Shown here: positions 10,612 through 24,223 of the stretch, one piece after another
Position numbering within the stretch: position 1 is the first letter of the stretch
How the letters are laid out: every line of letters begins with the position of its first letter
From: Portulaca oleracea
Taxonomy: Eukaryota; Streptophyta; Magnoliopsida; Caryophyllales; Portulacaceae
Assembly: GCA_029582165.1 (NCBI GenBank)
Contig: CM055892.1
Span: forward strand, 11,140,754-11,204,753
Length of the DNA stretch: 64,000 nt
Direction of reading: 5' to 3'
The notes under the pieces: generated by a model
The model's input: only the letters and a program-made list of their open reading frames with translations
Told to the model about the DNA's origin: nothing
The model's database searches: none
Position numbers and translations under genes: made by a program

Positions 10612-11990
10612 CTTGATTTGGGTTCACATCTTGATAGTGAAGATTTATTGCCCTTCTTAACCCTTTGATGTGAGCTTAGCATTTGTATGTTTATGTTCTT
10701 TGATTGGTTGTTGAGCACAAACCCGTGAGACCACTAAGCCAGATTGACTAATCATTTTCATTAGTCTCATATTTCCATGTGTGACTCAACCTTGGTTGTG
10801 ATCACTAGAACTTGCTCTTCATCTATTTGAAACTGCACTTTGCATCATGCATTGACAACATGATTGAGGCACTCATTCGCACTTATTGTAGCTACAATAC
10901 CAAATAGCCACCCTATTCATGTAATTCTCCGCCTTTAACCCTTCTTCTTGCCTTTGATTACTCCGTTTTCTCAGAATAACCCTAAATTATAAACCTTGGC
11001 CAATTACATATCTTCCTACCTTAAGCCATTGCTTGGAGTATATTGAGTGTGGTTGATGGGGTTAATTATGAATACATTCGCAAAACAGTGTGTTGGGAAA
11101 GTAATGAATAGGAAGTGTTGGGATTTTTCTCACCTATGTAGCATCAATGTAGTGGCTATGTTAGCAAAACCCGCCAAGTTTTGTAATTAATTTAATATAT
11201 GATTTTCACTTGCCAATCACTTGCTGAGAAAAAGAAAAAGAGAGAGAACAATTCAATAGCAATTAGAAAATATATAAAAAAAAAAAGAAAAAGAAAAGGA
11301 GGAGCACAAGTGTGATGGCAAGTGAGGAGTTTAGTAATGAGGCGGTTTCTAATAAATGTTTCTGGATTGTTGTGATTGTTTATGGGTGAGTAAGGTTCAA
11401 TGACATTGAGTGAGGTTGGAAAAGTATAACTCCAAGCTTGGCTTCGAGCTCCACTTATCCAAATATTTTCCGTTCCTTGCCCCTAACCTTAACCCCGTTA
11501 CAACCCTTTCAAAGACCTCTTGATTGTCATTTGCATATTGCATATAGCGGTAGATAATTGAGATGATCATCAAGCAAATGGTAGATTGTTTCCTAGGCTA
11601 GAGTATTGAGAGAACCAAACATTGAATTCATTTTGAAAACACATGAGGGGAGTGTTTCCACATTCCCAAAAGTGAGGATTGCTCTCAACCGTTTTAGTTT
11701 CATACTCATACATGTGTTCTCTCGCTAATTCGGTGACAGAAGGGTGACTAATTTGATCTTGATTGTGTGATTCCCCTAAACCCTTTTCGAAAATCTCCCT
11801 CTATCTTGTGCTAAAGTGTTTTAATCGCTTTAGGGTTGTGTTTTGGTTGGGCAAAGTTGCTTGAGTTATGCTAATGCTTACCTGAGGGGGTTGTACTTAG
11901 GATGTTCGAGTCTCTTCTTTTGAGTCCGTTTTTCCTAGTTTTGAGTCTAGTACTTGCTTGGGGACAAGCAAGGTTTTAGCATGGAGGGGT
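10612..11990 (+). other. 3' non-coding internal segment and polypurine tract, unit 3
   Basis: Non-coding, in LTR orientation, ending in the purine tract at 11981-11990. Confidence 0.75.
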
Positions 11991-13287
11991 TGATAAGTGC
12001 ATTATTTGCACTTATTTTTAGGTATTTTAGAAGCATAATCATGGTGAGTTTTGGCTAAAAAGGTGTTTAATCTTCGCCATTTCTCTATTTACACTTGGTC
12101 TTTGCGTATTTGGCATTGATTTTCAGGTTTAGGGCTAAAAAGGTGATTTTTTGAGCAAATTTGGTAAGGCAAAGGGTACCACGGGCATCAACTATTGTTA
12201 ATAAGACCGTGGTAAAAATTTCAAAGAAGAAACGAAAGTAAAATACGAGATACCAACCACCACGCGCCCATAGTGACACCCACGACCGTGGTCGAGCTTT
12301 TCGCATAGCTTATTTTTGCGGAAATAACCGGGGGGAAAGGAGGGGAAGGCGGTTATCACTTATTCTGGGCAGAAAAGAGAGATCTTTGGAGAGGAATTCT
12401 TCACCAAAACACCTCCATTCATCAAGAATCAATTCGAAGGCATTGAAGATTTGGAATTCGAGAAGAAGCACGCAACACTCTTGTGAAGTTCTTGAGAGAA
12501 TCCTACGAATTTCTCCCTAGTGTTTGCTTTACTCTTCTCACTTTCTCTTCCTTAATTCTAGAATTGATTACCATGTTTAGAACGTATTTCTTGTTTTCAA
12601 TGAATACTTGTGAGTAGATTTCGTTCTTTCTAGGGTTTTATGAACCATCAATATGGAGTTTGATTAGAAATGTTTTAGTTTGTACTTGAATTCTCAATTG
12701 AATCAATAGAAGGTTGCGTTTTTCTTGCTTGCGAATGTTCTTAAGGCCTTGGATGTTTGTAATTCAGAAATTAACCTAAGAAGTATCGAAAGGTGAATTA
12801 GGGGAATTTGACCACCAACCCTTCTACCTAGGCCTACGAAAGTTGAGAGAGGAGTAGTAGACTAGGGAATCATTAGATAACCCGACGTTGCTTAGACCTT
12901 AAATTCTGTTTAACCCAAAAGCATTTAAAGTTGTTGATTAGGTTAGTCAGGATAATTCTATTTAGCATCGAAAGGGCGATAGAATTTAGAGGTTATCGAT
13001 TCTTGATTCGTTTGAGTTACTTTCTTGTGCATGCTTTAATCTGGCTTTCAGACCCTGTTGTTAGGTGAGTAAAACCCTAGAAGTCTTCATCCATCGAATT
13101 ACCTCTAGTTAATCCTTTCTAGTCCACTTTAGTTCTAGTTCGTTCATTAGAAGTCATAAAAAAATTCATTAACCCGATTAGCTTAGCAATCAAGTAGAGG
13201 GATAGCTCACTGAGTTACTAGACCAAGTCCCTGTGGGATCGACCTTGACATTGCTACAATAGTACCCGTGCGCTTGCGGCCTTATCA
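11991..13287 (+). repeat. LTR 4 of the array
   Basis: 1297 bp. Ends ...CCTTATCA instead of CCCTGTCA. The hairpin patch (12177-12320) is class II-like (ACCACCACGCGCCCATAG, then CACGACCGTGGTCGAGC) with unique flanks (aagaagaaacgaaagtaaaa). The +930 site reads cccaaaagcatttaaag. Confidence 0.88.
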
Positions 13288-13305
13288 AGTTTTTGGCGCC
13301 GTTGC

Positions 13306-14248
13306 TGATTTTGGGACACAACCATATGTTCCACCAATGCCTTCCAATCAGGCTCTTGGGTTTGTCGAGGCTTGTTGTCTTTGGAAACCAGGTGGTCTTT
13401 GGGTCTGTTGTTGTTGGTGCGGTCCCGTGGGATTATTATTCCGATAGGAAAAATTAGGATGAGATCTAAATCTCGGGTTGTAGACATTAGAGTATGGGTC
13501 AAAGTTCTGTCTTGGGTTTCCAATATAATTAGTCTGGTCCGAGGTCTCGGGACTAGCTAACCCAACAGGACAAAACAAGGTCTCATGCTCAAATGAATTA
13601 CAAGAAGCACACGGTAGGGGAGGATTTGAATTTACATGCAAACGGTCTATCTTCTCAGTCACAGCATCTATTTTAGCAGTCAAAACAGAAATGGCATCGA
13701 CATCATACTTACCTCCCGTTCTCGAGGAACCGGGCTTGGACCATTGGTGACTGTTGGACGCCATTTGCTCGATCAAAGAATAGAGGTCATCGACCGCTTT
13801 ATTCATGATGTTCCCCCCAGCTGCTGCAAGAATCGTCGCCCTCAACTGATCATCCACTCCATTGTAGAAGGCATGGATGGGCACCCGTGGCTCAAGACCA
13901 TGATGTGGACACCGGCGAAGTAGATGCTTGAACCGTTCCCAAGCCTCGTACAGGTTCTCATCCGACTCTTGGACGAAGGTGGATATTTGGTTGCGGAGGC
14001 TTGTCAGCTTACTTGGCGGGAAATATTTGTTAAGAAATGCGTTCGCCATCTGATCAAAAGTGGTGATGGAGTTCGGCGGAAGAGAGTCTAGCCACTCCCA
14101 TGCTCGATCATCCAAGGAAAACGGAAACAATCGCAGTTTGATTGCATCCGGTGATGATTGTAAGCCAGCTTGTATTTCTTGTAGCTTTGTTTAGCCTTTG
14201 CGTAGCCCGTAAGTGATTCAAAGATTTGCAAAGAAATTTCGAAAACAT
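13306..14248 (-). pseudogene. gag: Inverted gag fragment, unit 4
   Basis: The frame is open at 13348-14130 (260 codons) with the same core and zinc knuckle as the other units. A 17-bp deletion in the P/Q-coding repeat (near 13372; the others have ggctggggttggggttgggc) shifts the frame, so the tail becomes QASTNPRA and stops. This lesion is private to unit 4. Confidence 0.78.
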
Positions 14249-15626
14249 CTTGATTTGGGTTCACATCTTGATAGTGAAGATTTATTGCCCTTCTTAACCC
14301 TTTGATGTGAGCTTAGCATTTGTATGTTTATGTTCTTTGATTGGTTGTTGAGCACAAACCCGTGAGACCACTAAGCCAGAATGACTAATCATTTTCATTA
14401 GTCTCATATTTCCATGTGTGACTCAACCTTGGTTGTGATCTCTAGAACTTGCTTTTCATCTATTTGAAACTGCACTTTGCATCATGCATTGACAACATGA
14501 TTGAGGCACTCATTCGCACTTATTGTAGCTACAATACCAAATAGCCACCCTATTCATGTAATTCTCCGCCTTTAACCCTTCTTCTAGCCTTTGATTACTC
14601 CGTTTTCTCAGAATAACCTGAAATTATAAACCTTGGCCAATTACATATCTTCCTACCTTAAGCCATTGCTTGGAGTATATTGAGTGTGGTTGATGGGGTT
14701 AATTATGAATACATTCGCAAAACAGTGTGTTGGGAAAGTAATGAATAGGAAGTGTTGGGATTTTTCTCACTTATGTAGCATCAATGTAGTTGCTATGTTA
14801 GCAAAACCCGCCAAGTTTTGTAATTAATTTTATATATGATTTTCACTTGCCAATCACTTGCTGAGAAAAAAAAAAGAGAGAGAACAATTCAATAGCAATT
14901 AGAAAATATATAAAAAAAAAAAGAAAAAGAAAAGGAGGAGCACAAGTGTGATGGCAAGTGAGGAGTTTAGTAATGAGGCGGTTTCTAATAAATGTTTCGG
15001 GATTGTTGTGATTGTTTATGGGCGAGTAAGGTTCAATGACATTGAGTGAGGTTGGAAAAGTATAACTCCAAGCTTGGCTTCGAGCTCCACTTATCCAAAT
15101 ATTTTCCGTTCCTTGCCCCTAACCTTAACCCCGTTACAACCCTTTCAAAGACCTCTTGATTGTCATTTGCATATTGCATATAGCGGTAGATAATTGAGAT
15201 GATCATCAAGCAAATGGTAGATTGTTTCCTAGGCTAGAGTATTGAGAGAACCAAACATTGAATTCATTTTGAAAACACATGAGGAGAGTGTTTCCACATT
15301 CCCAAAAGTGAGGATTGCTCTCAACCGTTTTAGTTTCATACTCATACATGTGTTCTCTCGCTAATTCGGTGACAGAAGGGTGACTAATTTGATCTTGATT
15401 GTGTGATTCCCCTAAACCCTTTTCGAAAATCTCCCTCTATCTTGTGCTAAAGTGTTTTAATCGCTTTAGGGTTGTGTTTTGGTTGGGCAAAGTTGCTTGA
15501 GTTATGCTAATGCTTACCTGAGGGGGTTGTACTTAGGATGTTCGAGTCTCTTCTTTTGAGTCCGTTTTTCCTAGTTTTGAGTCTAGTACTTGCTTGGGGA
15601 CAAGCAAGGTTTTAGCATGGAGGGGT
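14249..15626 (+). other. 3' non-coding internal segment and polypurine tract, unit 4
   Basis: Non-coding, in LTR orientation, ending in the purine tract at 15617-15626. Confidence 0.75.
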
Positions 15627-16932
15627 TGATAAGTGCATTATTTGCACTTATTTTTAGGTATTTTAGAAGCATAATCATGGTGATTTTTGGCTAAAAAGGT
15701 GTTTAATCTTCCCCATTTCTCTATTTACACTTGGTCTTTGCGTCTTTGGCATTGATTTTCAGGTTTAGGGCTAAAAAGGTGATTTTTTGAGCAAATTTGG
15801 TAAGGCAAAGGGTACCACGGGCATCAACTATTGTTAATAAGACCGTGGTAAAAATTTCAGCAAGAAACGAGCAGAAAACAGCGAGACAGCGCCAACCACG
15901 GGCTGCCCATAGTGACACGGCCGACCGTGGTTGAGTCATTTCTCACGCGGCAGTTATTTTTGCGGAAATAACCGGGGGGAAAAGAGGGGAAGGCAGTTAT
16001 CACTTATTCTGGGCAGAAAAGAGAGATCTTTGGAGAGGAATTCTTCACCAAAACACCTCCATTCATCAAGAATCAATTCGAAGGCATTGAAGATTTGGAA
16101 TTCGAGAAGAAGCACGCAACACTCTTGTGAAGTTCTTGAGCGAATCCTACGAATTTCTCCCTAGTGTTTGCTTTACTCTTCTCACTTTCTCTTCCTTAAT
16201 TCTAGAATTGATTACCATGTTTAGAACGTATTTCTTGTTTTCAATGAATACTTGTGAGTAGATTTCGTTCTTTCTAGGGTTTTATGAACCATCAATATGG
16301 AGTTTGATTAGAAATGTTTTAGTTTGTACTTGAGTTCTCAATTGAATCAATAGAAGGTTGCGTTTTTCTTGCTTGCGAATGTTCTTAAGGCCTTGGATGT
16401 TTGTAATTCAGAAATTAACCTAAGAAGTACCGAAAGGTAAATTAGGGGAATTTGACCACCAACCCTTCTACCTAGGCCTACGAAAGTTGAGAGAGGAGTA
16501 GTAGACTAGGGAATCATTAGATAACCCGACCTTGCTTAGACCTTAAATTCTGTTTAACCCAAAAGCATTTAAAGTTGTTGATTAGGTTAGTCAGGATAAT
16601 TCTATTTAGCATCGAAAGGGCGATAGAATTTAGAGGGTTATCGATTCTTGATTTGTTTGAGTTACTTTCTTGTGCATGCTTTAATCTGGCTTTCAGACCC
16701 TGTTGTTAGGTGAGTAAAACCCTAGAAGTCTTCATCCATCGAATTACCTCTAGTTAATCCTTTCTAGTCCACTTTAGTTCTAGATAGTTCATTAAAAGTC
16801 ATAAAAAAATTCATTAACCCGATTAGCTTAGCAATCAAGTAGAGGGATAGCTCACTGAGTTACTAGACCAAGTCCCTGTGGGATCGACCTTGACATTGCT
16901 CCAATAGTACCCGTGCGCTTGCGGCCCTGTCA
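15627..16932 (+). repeat. LTR 5 of the array
   Basis: 1306 bp, TG...CA. The hairpin patch (15814-15965) has class I left flank and arm (GCCAACCACGGGCTGCCC) but a rearranged right part (ACACGGCCGACCGTGGTTGA). The +930 site reads cccaaaagcatttaaag, as in LTR 4. Confidence 0.88.
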
Positions 16933-16950
16933 AGTTTTTGGCGCCGTTGC

Positions 16951-17910
16951 TGATTTTGGGACACAACCATATGTTCCACCAATGCCTTCCAGTGAGGCTC
17001 TTGGGTTTGTCGAGGCTGGGGTTGGGGTTGGGCTTGTTGTCTTTGGAAACCAAGTGGTCTTTGGGTCTATTGTTGTTGGTGCGGTCCCGTGGGATTGTTA
17101 TTCCGATAGGAAAAATTAGGATGAGATCTAAATCCCGGGTTGTAGACATTAGAGTATGGGTCTAAGTTATGTCTTGGGTTTCCAATATAATTGGTCTGGT
17201 CCGAGGTCTCGGGACTAGCTAACCCAACAGGACAAAACAAGGTCTCATGCTCAAATGAATTACAATAAGCACACGGTAGGGGAAGATTGGAATTTACATG
17301 CAAACGGTATATCTTCTGAGTCACAGCATCTATTTTAGCAGTCAAAACAGAAATGGCATCGACATCATACTTACCTCCCGTTCTCGAGGAACGGGGCTTG
17401 GACCATTGGTGACTGTTGGACGCCATTTGCTCGATCAAAGAATAGAGGTCATCGACCGCTTTGTTCATGATGTTCCCTCCAGCTGCTGCAAGAATCATCG
17501 CCCTCAACTGATCATCCACTCCATTGTAGAAGGCATGGATGGGCACCCATGGCTCAGGACCATGATGTGGACATCGGCGAAGTAGATCCTTGAACCGTTC
17601 CCAAGCCTCGTACAGGTTCTCATCCGACTCTTGGACGAAGGTGGATATTTGGTTGCGGAGGCTTGTCAGCTTACTTGGCGGGAAATATTTGTTAAGAAAT
17701 GCGCTCGCCATCTGATCAAAAGTAGTGATGGAGTTCGGCGGAAGAGAGTCTAGCCATTCCCATGCTCGATCCTCCAAGGAAAACGGAAACAATCGCAGTT
17801 TGATTGCATCCGGTGATGATTGTAAGCCAGCTAGTATTTCTTGTAGCTTTGTTTAGCCTTTGCGTAGCCCGTAAGTGATTCAAAGATTTGCAAAGAAATT
17901 TCGAAAACAT
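16951..17910 (-). pseudogene. gag: Inverted gag fragment, unit 5
   Basis: The core is open from 17792 with the usual motifs. The zinc knuckle is CAYCNSFEHETLFC. A TAG at about 17067 in the poly-Gln stretch (HQQQ-stop) ends the frame before the P/Q tail. The identical stop occurs in unit 6, so the two units share a recent ancestor in this segment. Confidence 0.78.
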
Positions 17911-19285
17911 CTTGATTTGGGTTCACATCTTGATAGTGAAGATTTATTGCCCTTCTTAACCCTTTGATGTGAGCTTAGCATTTTTATGTTTATGTTCTTT
18001 GATTGGTTGTTGAGCACAAACCCGTGAGACCACTAAGCCAGAATGACTAATCATTTTCATTAGTCTCATATTTCCATGTGTGACTCAACCTTGGTTGTGA
18101 TCTCTAGAACTTGCTTTTCATCTATTTGAAACTGCACTTTGCATCATGCATTGACAACATGATTGAGGCACTCATTCGCACTTATTGTAGCTACAATACC
18201 AAATAGCCACCCTATTCATGTAATTCTCCGCCTTTAACCCTTCTTCTTGCCTTTGATTACTCCGTTTTCTCAGAATAACATGAAATTATAAACCTTGGCC
18301 AATTACATATCTTCCAACCTTAAGCCATTGCTTGGAGTATATTGAGTGTGGTTGATGGGGTTAATTATGAATACATTCGCAAAACAGTGTGTTGGGAAAG
18401 TAATGAATAGGAAGTGTTGGGATTTTTCTCACTTATGTAGCATCAATGTAGTGGCTATGTTAGCAAAACCCGCCAAGTTTTGTAATTAATTTTATATATG
18501 ATTTTCACTTGCCAATCACTTGCTGAGAAAAAAAAAAGAGAGAGAACCATTCAATAGCAATTAGAAAATATATAAAAAAAAAGAAAAAAAAGGAGGAGCA
18601 CAAGTGTGATGGCAAGTGAGGAGTTTAGTAATGAGGCGGTTTCTAATAAATGTTTCGGGATTGTTGTGATTGTTTATGGGCGAGTAAGGTTCAATGACAT
18701 TGAGTGAGGTTGGAAAAGTACAACTCCAAGCTTGGCTTCGAGCTCCACTTATCCAAATATTTTCCGTCCCTTGCCCCTAACCTTAACCCCGTTACAACCC
18801 TTTCAAAGACCTCTTGATTCTCATTTGCATTTTGCATATAGCGGTAGAGAATTGAGATGATCATCAAGCATATGGTAGATTGTTTCCTAGTCTAGAGTAT
18901 TGAGAGAACCAAACATTGAATTCGTTTTGAAAACACATGAGGGGAGTGTTTCCACATTCCCAAAAGTGAGGATTGCTCTCAACCGTTTTAGTTTCATACT
19001 CATACATGTGTTCTCTCGCTAATTCGGTGACAGAAGGGTGACTAATTTGATCTTGATGGTGTGATTCCCCTAAACCCTTTTCGAAAATCTCCCTCTATCT
19101 TGTGCTACAGTGTTTTAATCGCTTTAGGGTTGTGTTTTGGTTGGGCAAAGTTGCTTGAGTTCTGCTAATGCTTACCTGAGGGGGCTTGTACTTAGGATGT
19201 TCGAGTCTCTTCTTTTGAGTCCGTTTTTCCTAGTTTTGAGTCTAGTACTTGCTTGGGGACAAGCAAGGTTTTAGCATGGAGGGGT
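17911..19285 (+). other. 3' non-coding internal segment and polypurine tract, unit 5
   Basis: Non-coding, in LTR orientation, ending in the purine tract at 19276-19285. Confidence 0.75.
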
Positions 19286-20586
19286 TGATAAGTGCATTAT
19301 TTGCACTTATTTTTAGGTATTTTAGAAGCATAATCATGGTGATTTTTGGCTAAAAAGGTGTTTAATCTTCCCCATTTCTCTATTTACACTTGGTCTTTGC
19401 GTCTTTGGCATTGATTTTCAGGTTTAGGGCCAAAAAGGTGATTTTTGGAGCAAATTTGGTAAGGCAAAAGGTACCACGGGCATCAACTACTGTTAATAAG
19501 ACCGTGGTAAAAATTTCAGTAAGAAACGAGCAGGTAAATGAGACAGCACAACCACTGGCCGCCGTGGTGTGACCACGACCGTGGTCGAGCTTTTCTTTCG
19601 CACAGCTTATTTTGCGGAAATAACCGGGGGGAAAAGAGGGGAAGGCGGTTATCATTTATTCTGGGCAGAAAAGAGAGATCTTTGGAGAGGAATTCTTCAC
19701 CAAAACACCTCCATTCATCAAGAATCAATTCGAAGGCATTGAAGATTTGGAATTCGAGAAGAAGCACGCAACACTCTTGTGAAGTTCTTGAGAGAATCCT
19801 ACGAATTTCTCCCTAGTGTTTGCTTTACTCTTCTCACTTTCTCTTTCTTAATTCTAGAATTGATTACCATGTTTAGAATGTATTTCTTGTTTTCAATGAA
19901 TACTTGTGAGTAGATTTCGTTCTTTCTAGGGTTTTATGAACCATCAATATGGAGTTTGATTAGAAATGTTTTAGTTTGTACTTGAATTCTCAATTGAATC
20001 AATAGAAGGTTGCGTTTTTCTTGCTTGCGAATGTTCTTAAGGCCTTGGATGTTTGTAATTCAGAAATTAACCTAAGAAGTACCGAAAGGTGAATTAGGGA
20101 AATTTGACCACCAACCCTTCTACCTAGGCCTACAAAAGTTGAGAAAGGAGTAGTAGACTAGGGAATCATTAGATAACCCGACCTTGCTTAGACCTTAAAT
20201 TCTGTTTAACCTGAAAAGCAGACGAAAGTTGTTGATTAGGTTAGTCAGGATAATTCTATTTAGCATCGAAAGGGCGATAGAATTTAGAGGGTTATAGATT
20301 CTTGATTTGTTTGAGTTACTTTCTTGTGCATGCTTTAATCTGGCTTTCAGACCCTGTTGTTAGGTGAGTAAAACCCTAGAAGTCTTCATCCATCGAATTA
20401 CCTCTAGTTAATCCTTTCTAGTCCACTTTAGTTCTAGATAGTTCATTAAAAGTCATAAAAAAATTCATTAACCCGATTAGCTTAGCAATCAAGTAGAGGG
20501 ATAGCTCACTGAGTTACTAGACCAAGTCCCTGTGGGATCGACCTTGACATTGCTACAATAGTACCCGTGCGCTTGCGGCCCTGTCA
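19286..20586 (+). repeat. LTR 6 of the array
   Basis: 1301 bp, TG...CA. The hairpin patch (19473-19615) is class II (CCACTGGCCGCCGTGGTG, then CCACGACCGTGGTCGAGC) with another unique left flank (gcaggtaaatgagacagcac). The +930 site carries ctgaaaagcagacg, as in LTRs 2 and 3. Confidence 0.88.
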
Positions 20587-20604
20587 AGTTTTTGGCGCCG
20601 TTGC

Positions 20605-21563
20605 TGATTTTGGGACACAACCATATGTTCCACCAATGCCTTCCAGTCAGGCTCTTAGGTTTGTCGAGGCTGGGGTTGGGGTTGGGCTTGTTGTCTTTGG
20701 AAACCAGGTGGTCTTTGCGTCTATTGTTGTTGGTGTGGTCCCGTGGGATTGTTATTCCGATAGGAAAAATTAGGATGAGATCTAAATCCCGGGTTGTAGA
20801 CATTAGAGTATGGGTCAAAGTTCTGTCTTGGGGTTCCAATATAATTGGTCTGGTCCGTGGGCTCGGGACTAGCTAACCCAACAGGACAAAACAAGGTCTC
20901 ATGCTCAAATGAATTACAATAAGGACACGGTAGGGGAGGATTGGAATTTACATGCAAACGGTCTATCTTCTGAGTCACAGCATCTATTTTAGCAGTCAAA
21001 ACAGAAATGGCATCGACATCATACTTACCTCCCGTTCTCGAGGAACGGGGCTTGGACCATTGGTGAGTGTTGGACGCCATTTGCTCGATCAAAGAATAGA
21101 GGTCATCGACTGCTTTGTTCATGATGTTCCCCCCAGCTGCTGCAAGAATCATCGCCCTCAACTGATCATCCACGCTATTGTAGAAGGCATGGATGGGCAC
21201 CCATGGCTCAAGACCATGATGTGGACACCGGCGAAGTAGATCCTTGAACTGCTCCAAGCCTCGCATGTGTTCTCATCCGACTCTTGGACGAAGGTGGATA
21301 TTTGGTTGCGGAGGCTTGTCAGCTTACTTGGCGGGAAATATTTGTTAAGAAATGCGCTCGCCATCTGATCAAAAGTAGTGATGGAGTTCGGCGGAAGAGA
21401 GTCTAGCCACTCCCATGCTCGATCCTCCAAGGAAAACGGAAACAATCGTAGTTTGATTGCATCCGGTGATGATTGTAAGCCAGCTAGTATTTCTTGTAGC
21501 TTTGTTTAGCCTTTGCGTAGCCCGTAAGTGATTCAAAGATTTGCAAAGAAATTTCGAAAACAT
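20605..21563 (-). pseudogene. gag: Inverted gag fragment, unit 6
   Basis: Two overlapping frames together cover the gag core: 21445-21158 (EDRAWEWLDSLPPNS...) and 21266-20721 (FKDLLRRCPHHGLEPWVP...). They are separated by small indels near 21250-21270, where YEAWERF is scrambled. The zinc knuckle reads CPYCNSFEHETLFC. It shares the poly-Gln TAG (about 20721) with unit 5. Confidence 0.75.
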
Positions 21564-22940
21564 CTTGATTTGGGTTCACATCTTGATAGTGAAGATTTAT
21601 TGCCCTTCTTAACCCTTTGATGTGAGCTTAGCATTTTTATGTTTATGTTCTTTGATTGGTTGTTGAGCACAAACCCGTGAGACCACTAAGCCAGAATGAC
21701 TAATCATTTTCATTAGTCTCATATTTCCATGTGTGACTCAACCTTGGTTGTGATCTCTAGAACTTGCTTTTCATCTCTTTGAAACTGCACTTTGCATCAT
21801 GCATTGACAACATGATTGAGGCACTCATTCGCACTTATTGTAGCTACAATACCAAATAGCCACCCTATTCATGTAATTCTCCGCCTTTAACCCTTCTTCT
21901 TGCCTTTGATTACTCCGTTTTCTCAGAATAACCTGAAATTATAAACCTTGGCCAATTACATATCTTCCAACCTTAAGCCATTGCTTGGAGTATAATGAGT
22001 GTGGTTGATGGGGTTAATTATGAATACATTCGCAAAACAGTGTGTTGGGAAAGTAATGAATAGGAAGTGTTGGGATTTTTCTCACTTATGTAGCATCAAT
22101 GTAGTGGCTATGTTAGCAAAACCCGCCAAGTTTTGTAATTAATTTTACATATGATTTTCACTTGCCAATCACTTGCTGAGAAAAAAAAAAAGAGAGAGAA
22201 CAATTCAATAGCAATTAGAAAATATATAAAAAAAAGAAAAAGAAAAGGAGGAGCACAAGTGTGATGGCAAGTGAGGAGTTTAGTAATGAGGCTGTTTCTA
22301 ATAAATGTTTCGGGATTGTTGTGATTGTTTATGGGCGAGTAAGGTTCAATGACATTGAGTGAGGTTGGAAAAGTATAACTCCAAGCTTGGCTTCGAGCTC
22401 CACTTATCCAAATATTTTCCGTCCCTTGCCCCTAACCTTAATCCCGTTACAACCCTTTCAAAGACCTCTTGATCGTCATTTGCATTTTGCATATAGCGGT
22501 AGAGAATTGAGATGATCATCAAGCATATGGTAGATTGTTTCCTAGGCTAGAGTATTGAGAGAACCAAACATTGAATTCATTTTGAAAACACATGAGGGGA
22601 GTGTTTCCACATTCCCAAAAGTGAGGATTGCTCTCAACCGTTTTAGTTTCATACTCATACATGTGTTCTCTCGCTAATTCGGTGACGGAAGGGTTACTAA
22701 TTTGATCTTGATGGTGTGATTTCCCTAAACCCTTTTCGAAAATCTCCCTCTATCTTGTGCTAAAGTGTTTTAATCGCTTTAGGGTTGTGTTTTGGTTGGG
22801 CAAAGTTGCTTGAGTTCTGCTAATGCTTACCTGAGGGGGCTTGTACTTAGGATGTTCGAGTCTCTTCTTTTGAGTCCGTTTTTCCTAGTTTTGAGTCAAG
22901 TACTTACTTGGGGACAAGCAAGGTTTTAGCATGGAGGGGT
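21564..22940 (+). other. 3' non-coding internal segment and polypurine tract, unit 6
   Basis: Non-coding, in LTR orientation, ending in the purine tract at 22931-22940. Confidence 0.75.
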
Positions 22941-24223
22941 TGATAAGTGCATTATTTGCACTTATTTTTAGGTATTTTAGAAGCATAATCATGGTGATTT
23001 TTGGCTAAAAAGGTGTTTAATCTTCCCCATTTCTCTATTTACACTTGGTCTTTGCGTTTTTGGCATTAATTTTCAGGTTTAGGACTAAAAATGTGATTTT
23101 TGGAGCAAATTTGGTAAGGCCAAGGGTACCACGGGCATCAACTACTGTTGATAAGACCGTGGTAAAAATTTCAGCAAGAAACGAGCAGAAAATGGTACTG
23201 CCCACGGATGACCGTGGTTGGAGGTGTTTTCTCGTTGCGACAGTTATTTTTGCGGAAATAACCGGGGGGAAAAGAGGGGAAGGCGGTTATCACTTATTCT
23301 GGGCAGAAAAGAGAGATCTTTGGAGAGGAATTCTTCACCAAAACACCTCCATTCATCAAGAATCAATTCGAAGGCATTGAAGATTTGGAATTCGAGAAGA
23401 AGCACGCAACACTCTTGTGAAGTTCTTGAGAGAATCCTACGAATTTCTCCCTAGTGTTTGCTTTACTCATCTCACTTTCTCTTGCTTAATTCTAGAATTG
23501 ATTACCATGTTTAGAACGTATTTCTTGTTTTCAATGAATACTTGTGAGTAGATTTCGTTCTTTCTAGGGTTTTATGAACCATCAATATGGAGTTTGATTA
23601 GAAATGTTTTAGTTTGAACTTGAATTCTCAATTGAATCAATAGAAGGTTGCGTTTTTCTTGCTTACGAATGTTCTTAAGGCCTTGGATGTTTGTAATTCA
23701 GAAATTAACCTAAGAAGTACCGAAAGGTGAATTAGGGGAATTTGACCACCAACCCTTCTACCTAGGCCTACGAAAGTTGAGAAAGGAGTAGTAGACTAGG
23801 GAATCATTAGATAACCCGACCTTGCTTAGACCTTAAATTCGCTTAACTCAAAAGCGCATTTAAAGTTGTTGATTAGGTTAGTCAGGATAATTTTATTTTA
23901 ACATCGAAAGGGCGATAGAATTTAGAGGTTATCGATTCTTGATTCGTTTGAGTTACTTTCTTGTGCATGCTTTAATCTGGCTTTCAGACCCTGTTGTTAG
24001 GTGAGTAAAACCCTAGAAGTCTTCATCCATCGAATTACCTCTAGTTAATCCTTTCTAGGCCACTTTAGTTCTAGTTAGTTCATTAGAAGTCATAAAAAAA
24101 TTCATTAACCCGATTAGCTTAGCAATCAAGTAGAGGGATAGCTCACTGAGTTACAAGACCAAGTCCCTGTGGGATCGACCTTGACATTGCTACAATAGTA
24201 CCCGTACGCTTGCGGCCCTGTCA
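22941..24223 (+). repeat. LTR 7 (terminal LTR) of the array
   Basis: 1283 bp. The hairpin patch (23128-23260) is shortened: only ACTGCCCACGGATGACCGTGG remains of the central part. The +930 site is another variant (ctcaaaagcgcatttaaag). After CTGTCA comes TCAAC (24224-24228), the copy of the left target duplication, not a PBS. Confidence 0.88.

Larger units (their letters stand above)
1011..24223 (+). mobile_element. Tandem array of a non-autonomous Ty3/gypsy element: 7 LTRs and 6 internal regions
   Basis: The LTR start TGATAAGTGCATTATTTGC recurs at 1011, 4668, 8334, 11991, 15627, 19286 and 22941, spacings 3657, 3666, 3657, 3636, 3659 and 3655. Each LTR ends in CA next to a GGCGCCGTTGC PBS remnant, except the last, which ends at 24223 next to the target duplication. 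Each LTR after the first is preceded by the purine tract ATGGAGGGGT. The units differ mostly by scattered substitutions and small indels. No protease, RT or integrase is present, so the element depends on others for mobility. One TSD pair around seven LTRs implies one insertion followed by amplification in place. Confidence 0.9.

Noticed and set aside
1011..24223. A CRISPR-like or phage-type repeat system
   Set aside because: The period is about 3.66 kb with LTR ends, PBS remnants and a TSD. This is a plant retroelement array, with no spacer logic and no cas-type genes.
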